The position numbers and the translations under genes are program-made. The notes beneath the pieces are model-generated. The model was not told the DNA's origin and searched no databases. It was given only the letters and a program-made list of their open reading frames with translations. From the NCBI GenBank assembly GCA_026389055.1, contig JAPLIO010000117.1:1-31637 (forward strand): a stretch of 31,637 bases of DNA, in the 5' to 3' direction. This DNA is from Candidatus Melainabacteria bacterium (GTDB taxonomy: Bacteria > Cyanobacteriota > Vampirovibrionia > Vampirovibrionales > JAJTHC01). Of the stretch, positions 26,924 to 31,637 are shown in pieces; the stretch's first letter is position 1, and each line of letters starts with the position of its first letter.

Positions 26924-29062
26924 TTATTGTTCAGCGTCGGTGGTGGTGGTTGATTCTGTTGGGTGTGTTGCGGGGGATAACACGCCAATTAAGGTTGTGG
27001 CTTCTTCATTATCTTCTTCAGCTTCAAATAATTCTGGGGAAAGGTAAGCTCTCAGTTTGCCTAACTGTTCTAAGGTTCCCAAGCAAACAAGCGTATCAAA
27101 CGGAGCAAGCGTTAGAGTAGGGGTTGCTTCTTTCCAATCCGCATTAATGGCACAAATAACGCCAACCACATTGGCTCCTGTTTTTTCCCGAATACCCGAA
27201 TTGCCTAAGGTATGGTTTACAAAAGGAGATTTCGGGGAAACCCGTAACCATTCTAACTGTAAATTCCCTAATAAAATGAGTTGTCTATTGTGTTGTAAGC
27301 GTTCTAAACTTGTAATTTCGTGGTATTGTGTTTCAAATTCTTCCCGCAATACGCCGCTCATAAAGTTGGCTTCCGTTAACGATACTTTTAAAATGGCCAG
27401 GGCATGTTGCACAAACCGAATACCCGTTTCTAGTTCATCATAAATAATTAAATCTGCCCCTGCATCATATAAAGGCAGAATGGTTGCTTCAAACTTTGTT
27501 CTTGCCATGATGTTTATTTCAGGATTAAGTAGCTTGGCTTGCAGAATAATTTCTTCGCAAGCATGGGCATTGGGTAAGGTAATAATCAGCAATTGGGTGT
27601 TCATAATACCCGCAGATTTTAGCAACTCAGGCTCGGCTGCATCGCCATATAAAACAGGAATGCCTTCCGTTTGTAAGCTTTTAACCGTTGAAGGGTTTAG
27701 TTCAATAATATGATAAGGAATATTTTCCATTTGTAAGGCTTTGGCTACTTGTTGCCCAACAGGCCCGTACCCCACTAAAATAACGCTATCGTTGGTGTGG
27801 GTGCTCATAATTTTATTATTCAGCCCGTGGGTTTTCATCATTTCGGCACCGTCTAGTTTACCTGTTAGTTTTTTGATGAATGAGGCCAGCGGCCCTAGTA
27901 ATAAGCTAACCACTAATGGCGTTAAAAACATGGATAAAATAATGGCATTAATGATGGGGGCATCCCACTGGTGAAGCCATGCCTCAATACGAGGAGCCCC
28001 TTGAACGGTTTTCTGCAAACTATGCATCACCATGAAAGACAATTCGCCTACTTGGAAAATACAGGCACTGGCTAGTAGGGAACTATGCCAAGAAAAGCTG
28101 GTAATTCGAAAGGCAAGCAGAGACATGACGGTTTTAACGCTTAAAATCATCAGCAATAAACAGCCAACAGACATAAAATTACTTTGAATAAAGGGCAGAT
28201 TTAACAACCCTCCCAATGAAATAAAGAACAGTGATGCAAACACATCTCTAAACGGACGAGTATCGCTGATAACCTGCTTGCAATAAATACTACCACTCAA
28301 AGCGATACCTGCAACAAAAGCCCCCGCTTCTGGGGAAAGCCCTAGGTAAGCCGTTAGAAATGACATACCAACCCCTAAACTAAAAACGGAAATAGTAAAT
28401 AATTCTCGGTTACCCGTATGGGCTAATTTATCCATTAAAAAAGGGATAACCCTTGTACTTAGCATAATGGTTAAACCTAACATCCCGAAGGCCTTAACAA
28501 TCCCTAAAGCAAAAACAGGGAAATTAAACGTACCGTGCTTCATCACTTCGCCTAATAGCGGAATAAACGTTAATAGCGGAATGACCGCCATATCCTGCAC
28601 AATAAGGGTGCCTAGGGTTAAACGCCCCATGCTGGAATCTTTTTCGCCTTTTTCTTCGATGCTTTTCATCACTAAAGCCGTTGAACTGAGCGATAAAACG
28701 CCCCCTAATACAAATGCCACAATGGTTGGGGCTTTAAATAGCATCAATAAGCCAGCAAAGGCTAGCGTGGTTAACACTAATTGCCCTACCCCACCTAATA
28801 AGTTAGCCAGTTTCATTTTTCTTATTTTAGCAGGAGATAGTTCTAAGCCCACCATAAAAAGCAGGAAGATAATGCCTAGTTCTGCCATATTACTAATGGT
28901 TTCAACATCGGCAATCAACTTAAACCCAAAAGGGCCTAGTAATACCCCTGTAACCATAAAGCCTAAAACAACAGGTAATTTACATTTATTGAAAATAAAC
29001 GAAACAGCGGTGGCACTAATAAGGGCCAAGGCACAATTAACATCTAACATGGGATAGCACAA
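26924..29062 (-). CDS. KefB-type monovalent cation:proton antiporter (CPA2) with TrkA domains
   Basis: About 708-712 residues. The N-terminal half has about 12 membrane helices of the Na+/H+ exchanger (CPA2) fold: GFMVTGVLLGPFGF, FLLFMVGLELSP and the QDMAVIPLL helix with its conserved Asp. An RCK/TrkA-N domain (SVILVGYGPVGQQVAKAL, a Rossmann G-x-G-x-x-G) and a C-terminal TrkA-C domain (about residues 590-680) follow, as in KefB/KefC-type potassium efflux proteins. The start is ambiguous: TTG at 29062 has AGGAAAG at good spacing, while ATG at 29050 begins the natural MLDVNCALAL terminus but lies far from that site. Ends convergently near the HtrA gene, 19 bases apart. Confidence 0.92.
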   Translation of the reverse strand: MCYPMLDVNCALALISATAVSFIFNKCKLPVVLGFMVTGVLLGPFGFKLIADVETISNMAELGIIFLLFMVGLELSPAKIRKMKLANLLGGVGQLVLTTLAFAGLLMLFKAPTIVAFVLGGVLSLSSTALVMKSIEEKGEKDSSMGRLTLGTLIVQDMAVIPLLTFIPLLGEVMKHGTFNFPVFALGIVKAFGMLGLTIMLSTRVIPFLMDKLAHTGNRELFTISVFSLGVGMSFLTAYLGLSPEAGAFVAGIALSGSIYCKQVISDTRPFRDVFASLFFISLGGLLNLPFIQSNFMSVGCLLLMILSVKTVMSLLAFRITSFSWHSSLLASACIFQVGELSFMVMHSLQKTVQGAPRIEAWLHQWDAPIINAIILSMFLTPLVVSLLLGPLASFIKKLTGKLDGAEMMKTHGLNNKIMSTHTNDSVILVGYGPVGQQVAKALQMENIPYHIIELNPSTVKSLQTEGIPVLYGDAAEPELLKSAGIMNTQLLIITLPNAHACEEIILQAKLLNPEINIMARTKFEATILPLYDAGADLIIYDELETGIRFVQHALAILKVSLTEANFMSGVLREEFETQYHEITSLERLQHNRQLILLGNLQLEWLRVSPKSPFVNHTLGNSGIREKTGANVVGVICAINADWKEATPTLTLAPFDTLVCLGTLEQLGKLRAYLSPELFEAEEDNEEATTLIGVLSPATHPTESTTTTDAEQ

Positions 29063-29207
29063 TACTTTCCTAAATCAATGGAATCTAGTAGTAAGAGGAA
29101 GGGCAACGAAAATCGCCTTCTTTACTAGATTACGGAAGATTGAGGATGAAAGTACAATCTACTAGTTAAAAATACAGTATTTGTAGTTGTTTTATTAAAC
29201 CCGTGGT
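29063..29207 (-). other. Intergenic region with imperfect hairpin between lysA and the antiporter
   Basis: On the minus strand ATCTAGTAAAGAAGG pairs imperfectly with CCTTC...TTACTACTAGAT (about 29086-29133). It has no U-tract. It could be a terminator-like or processing hairpin between lysA and the antiporter gene. Confidence 0.4.
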
Positions 29208-30575
29208 TTAACTAAGCCATGCAGGGATTCTATCGTTTTGAGCCAAATAGGCTAGGCTTTCTCGTTCTACCAATAAGCCATGCTGCCCATTTTCAACCAA
29301 TACCATGGCTGGCCGACCAATACGGTTATAGTTGGAAGACATGGCATGGTTGTAAGCCCCTGTGCCAAATATCAATAAGGTATCGTTGGGTTCTAAGGTA
29401 GGGCAATCAAACGCCCGAAGCAGCACATCGCCACTTTCGCAATATTTCCCAACCACTCTGACCGTTTCGGTATTGGCTTGCGTTAATTTATTGGCTACTA
29501 CAGCTGAATAAACGGCTTGATATAGTGCAGGGCGGATATTATCCCCCATACCCCCATCCACACTGATAAACGGCGTTACGCCTTCCACCACTTTTCTGCC
29601 ACCCACGGTATAAAGCGTTAAGCCTGCTCTAGCAATTAAGCTTCTACCGGGTTCTACAAAAATCCTTGGTAGTGGGTAGTTCAACGCTTCTGCTTTGGCT
29701 TGAACGGTCGTTGCCAATTGTTTCATCAATACTTCTATGGGTTGCGGATCGTCTTCCGTTGTGTAAGCAATGCCTAAACCACCACCTAAGTCTAAATCTT
29801 CAAAGGTTACACCAAATTCAGACCGCACTTCATTGGCTAAGGTTAAGAAAATATCCACCAAGCCTTCATAGGCTTTCAATTCAAAAATTTGAGACCCAAT
29901 ATGCCCGTGAATCCCCTTTAAGCAGAGGGTTTCAGCGTGGTTGTTTACAATATCAGCAATCGCTTTTTTTACTTGATGCAGGGGGAAGCCAAATTTACTA
30001 TCATTTTGACCCGTTTTAATATATTCATGCGTGTGGCATTCAATACCAGGGGCTACCCGTAGTAGAATGTTGGCTATTTTCCCTAGGCGTTTGGCCACCG
30101 TGGCTAGCCTGCCAATTTCATCGAAGTTATCGACTATAATGCGTTCAACGCCATAATTGAGTGCCATTTCCAACTCAGTAACGGATTTATTATTCCCATT
30201 GAAAACAATGTTATTGGCGGGGAAATTGGCTTGCATGGCGGTATACAGTTCACCCGCAGAAACAACATCTAAGCCAATACCTTCTTGAGCCATCAATTTG
30301 CAAAGCCCAACGTTTAAGTTGGCTTTACAAGCATATACAACCAAGATTTTGGCAGCATAAGTGGTTTCCAACGTTTGTTTATAGGCTCTGGCGGCTTCAC
30401 GAATGGTTTGTCCATCCAGCACATAAAGAGGCGTGCCATAAGTGGCAATTAAATCAGCAATTGAAACGCCACCCACACTGGGCTGACCGTTTTCTACGCG
30501 ATAACTAGCGGGTACAATCAAAGTGTTTTCATAAGGGGTTACGGCATTTTTTTCAAGGGTTGCAAGCATCATCAT
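29208..30575 (-). CDS. lysA: Diaminopimelate decarboxylase
   Basis: The 455-residue fold-type III PLP enzyme converts meso-diaminopimelate to lysine. The PLP lysine is Lys84 in VYACKANLN. The glycine-rich phosphate-binding region (DLGGGLGIAY), the HGHIGSQIF motif, the EPGRSLIA segment and the C-terminal CESGDVL and GAYNHAMSSNYN motifs of the DapDC family are all present. The N-terminal extension of about 35 residues with SIADLIATYGTPLYVLD is normal for the family. The frame opens with three consecutive ATGs, and an AAAAGGAT site lies about 12 bases before the first. Monocistronic by position, divergent from the small gene at 30759. Confidence 0.96.
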   Translation of the reverse strand: MMMLATLEKNAVTPYENTLIVPASYRVENGQPSVGGVSIADLIATYGTPLYVLDGQTIREAARAYKQTLETTYAAKILVVYACKANLNVGLCKLMAQEGIGLDVVSAGELYTAMQANFPANNIVFNGNNKSVTELEMALNYGVERIIVDNFDEIGRLATVAKRLGKIANILLRVAPGIECHTHEYIKTGQNDSKFGFPLHQVKKAIADIVNNHAETLCLKGIHGHIGSQIFELKAYEGLVDIFLTLANEVRSEFGVTFEDLDLGGGLGIAYTTEDDPQPIEVLMKQLATTVQAKAEALNYPLPRIFVEPGRSLIARAGLTLYTVGGRKVVEGVTPFISVDGGMGDNIRPALYQAVYSAVVANKLTQANTETVRVVGKYCESGDVLLRAFDCPTLEPNDTLLIFGTGAYNHAMSSNYNRIGRPAMVLVENGQHGLLVERESLAYLAQNDRIPAWLS

Positions 30576-30758
30576 TGGGGCGGTTTTATCCTTTTAACGT
30601 ATTTAATCTACAACAATTATTGGAATTACTTTAACATTAAGACGTTTTTAGCTCAAGCCCCCTAGCCATAGCCGTTAAAATTTGGTACGCTAATACCTAT
30701 CAATTTATTTGTCAACCTCTCCACAAAATGCTATTATCGCTGAAGGGAAAAAGAAGTT
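30576..30758. other. Divergent promoter region of lysA and the small coiled-coil gene
   Basis: A/T-rich intergenic region. It contains the sigma70-like promoter for the rightward gene at 30709-30737. The leftward lysA promoter is not obvious to me. Confidence 0.5.
30709..30737 (+). promoter_or_regulatory. Sigma70-type promoter for the gene at 30759
   Basis: TTGTCA (30709-30714) and TATTAT (30732-30737) are 17 bases apart. The -10 ends 21 bases before the ATG, so the 5' leader would be very short but would include AAGGGAAAAAGAAG. Confidence 0.7.
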
Positions 30759-31148
30759 ATGATGATGAATGCTCATCCTTCCGTTTATAACTTAGAAGAA
30801 CAAGCACACCAGTACGCTTTAAGCCAGTATCAACAAGCCCAAGCGGTAACAGGGTTATCTCAACCCGCCCAGCCGCAAAATCAAGGTTCTAGCAATTTAA
30901 ACGCTATTGTAGAAGCTATTTCTAACTCCAAGGAACATATTCTAAATGAAGTTTCTCGGTTGCTAGATGATAAACTTTCTGGGTTAGATGAGGTTGTCGT
31001 AGAATTGATTCGGAGCAAAGCTGAAAATGATTCGTTGCGTCAAAAATTGGCAACCACCACCAAAGAGCGTGAAGCCTTGAAGGTGGAGTTAGCAAGCTTT
31101 AAACCCTTCCAATTTGGGTTGTACAAGAAAGAAGCCACGAGACGCTAG
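30759..31148 (+). CDS. Small unrecognised coiled-coil protein
   Basis: The 129-residue product begins MMMNAHPSVYNLEEQAHQYAL and has a Gln/Pro/Ser-rich linker at about residues 25-45. A long charged helix (about 48-120: KEHILNEVSRLLDDKLSGLDEV, KAENDSLRQKLATTTKEREALKVELA) with heptad spacing is likely a coiled coil. There is no signal peptide or membrane helix, so it is probably cytoplasmic. I recognise no family. It has its own promoter and a strong terminator, so it is a single-gene unit between lysA and the pilT-like gene; a link to pilus function is only suggested by location. Confidence 0.7.
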   Translation: MMMNAHPSVYNLEEQAHQYALSQYQQAQAVTGLSQPAQPQNQGSSNLNAIVEAISNSKEHILNEVSRLLDDKLSGLDEVVVELIRSKAENDSLRQKLATTTKEREALKVELASFKPFQFGLYKKEATRR

Positions 31149-31186
31149 TACCCCCCTTTTATCTTTTCATTGAATCCATTATTTTT

Positions 31187-31215
31187 AAGGGACGACCTCT
31201 AATAGGTCGTCCCTT
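31187..31215 (+). terminator. Intrinsic terminator of the small coiled-coil gene
   Basis: AAGGGACGACCT (31187-31198) pairs perfectly with AGGTCGTCCCTT (31204-31215), with a 5-base loop, followed by AATTTTAC. An upstream TTTTT makes it potentially bidirectional, so it may also serve the pilT-like gene from the right. Confidence 0.85.
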
Positions 31216-31241
31216 AATTTTACATACCACTTCATGCCCAC

Positions 31242-31337
31242 TAAACGATTAAATAGCGTCAGAGGCATCTCCTATGTTTGTCTAAGGGGGTTCTTCAAGT
31301 TCGTTCAGAATGACACAACACGCTATTTAATCGTTTA
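31242..31337. repeat. 96-base element bounded by 18-bp perfect inverted repeats
   Basis: TAAACGATTAAATAGCGT (31242-31259) and its exact complement ACGCTATTTAATCGTTTA (31320-31337) enclose 60 bases with no reading frame of note. It lies between two convergent 3' ends. The shape fits a small non-autonomous mobile or palindromic repeat element; the inner TTCTTCAAGTTCGTTCAGAATGAC has a repeat-like look. Confidence 0.7.
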
Positions 31338-31367
31338 ATTGGTAAGAGTTGGTATTGAAAACCCCTA

Positions 31368-31637
31368 CTAGCGTTCACCTAATAACCGTTTCAATTCTTC
31401 AGGACGAGTGGATTTGGTCATCGCATCTTCTCGAGCAATTTTACGGTCGCACAACAACTGATACAAGGTATTCTCCATCGTCGTCATACCCAAAGAAGCA
31501 CCCGTTTGAATAGAAGAATACATCTGAGGCGTCTTCCCTTCCCGAATTAAGTTAGCAATAGCCGAATTGGTTACCATAATTTCCTGAGCCATTACCCGCC
31601 CCGTAGGTTCGCCCAATTCATTCAATCTTGGTAACAA
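31368..31637 (-). CDS. pilT: PilT-like twitching motility ATPase, C-terminal part (5' end outside the window)
   Basis: The last 89 residues of a retraction-type ATPase are visible: LPRLNELGEPTGRVMAQEIM, the diagnostic AIANLIREGKTPQMYSSIQTG block (AIRNLIRE helix of PilT) and a GMTTMENTLYQLL helix, ending KRLLGER. PilT hexamers hydrolyse ATP to disassemble type IV pili and power retraction. A PilU paralogue cannot be excluded because the nucleotide-binding half is outside the window. The stop is at the left end, so the gene is read right to left and converges on the small coiled-coil gene. Confidence 0.9.
   Translation of the reverse strand: MLPRLNELGEPTGRVMAQEIMVTNSAIANLIREGKTPQMYSSIQTGASLGMTTMENTLYQLLCDRKIAREDAMTKSTRPEELKRLLGER

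Noticed and set aside
28467..29057. A 196-codon plus-strand frame opposite the antiporter gene
   Set aside because: It is antisense to the well-supported membrane domain of the KefB-type gene and is explained by that gene's codon pattern.

Overview
The window looks like the chromosome of a Gram-negative-type, flagellated bacterium with type IV pilus-like machinery and mid-range G+C. My best guess is the non-photosynthetic cyanobacterial sister group (Vampirovibrionia/Melainabacteria). That rests on the overall look of the 16S gene, the style of the type III-signal prepilins (FTLSELLVSLAVLG) and the mix of flagellar, Tat and pilus genes. It is an inference with no database search behind it.

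Layout. Positions 1-701 hold a prepilin-like gene entered through a tandem heptanucleotide array. Positions 873-4224 hold a SIMPL-domain gene, ybaB, an unrecognised membrane protein and a TIGR02757/DUF2400-like gene. A complete rRNA operon (16S-23S-5S, minus strand, no tRNA in the spacer) fills about 4.3-9.7 kb and has a clear sigma70-type promoter. A second prepilin paralogue, again with a heptanucleotide array in its leader, follows at 9912-10607 and points back toward the rRNA operon. Then come flhA (minus), a G-rich hairpin repeat, tRNA-Gly(GCC), and the housekeeping run tig, clpP, clpX and an rRNA methyltransferase of the SpoU/TrmH family. Positions 18309-19898 hold two minus-strand paralogues of an unknown membrane-anchored family; one is interrupted out of frame by a CCAAA pentanucleotide array. 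After these lie tatC, a secreted metzincin with a tetratricopeptide-like tail, fliF and fliE, a second copy of the G-rich hairpin repeat, a small membrane protein with an HtrA-type protease, a KefB-type cation:proton antiporter, lysA, a small coiled-coil gene and the 3' end of a pilT-like ATPase.

How it fits together. Several genes concern the cell surface: two prepilins, a retraction-type ATPase, flagellar basal-body and export parts, Tat translocation and a periplasmic quality-control protease. The most notable signal is that three surface or membrane genes carry simple sequence repeats whose unit is not a multiple of three (7, 7 and 5 bases) inside the 5' part of the coding frame. This is the classic layout of phase-variable contingency loci. 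In the CCAAA case the present copy number (9) is out of frame, whereas 8 or 11 copies would restore one continuous 357- or 362-residue product, and a neighbouring paralogue shows what the in-frame join looks like. The C-terminal domain of that protein carries a His...Cys arrangement reminiscent of caspase-like (clan CD) peptidases, though the family is not established.
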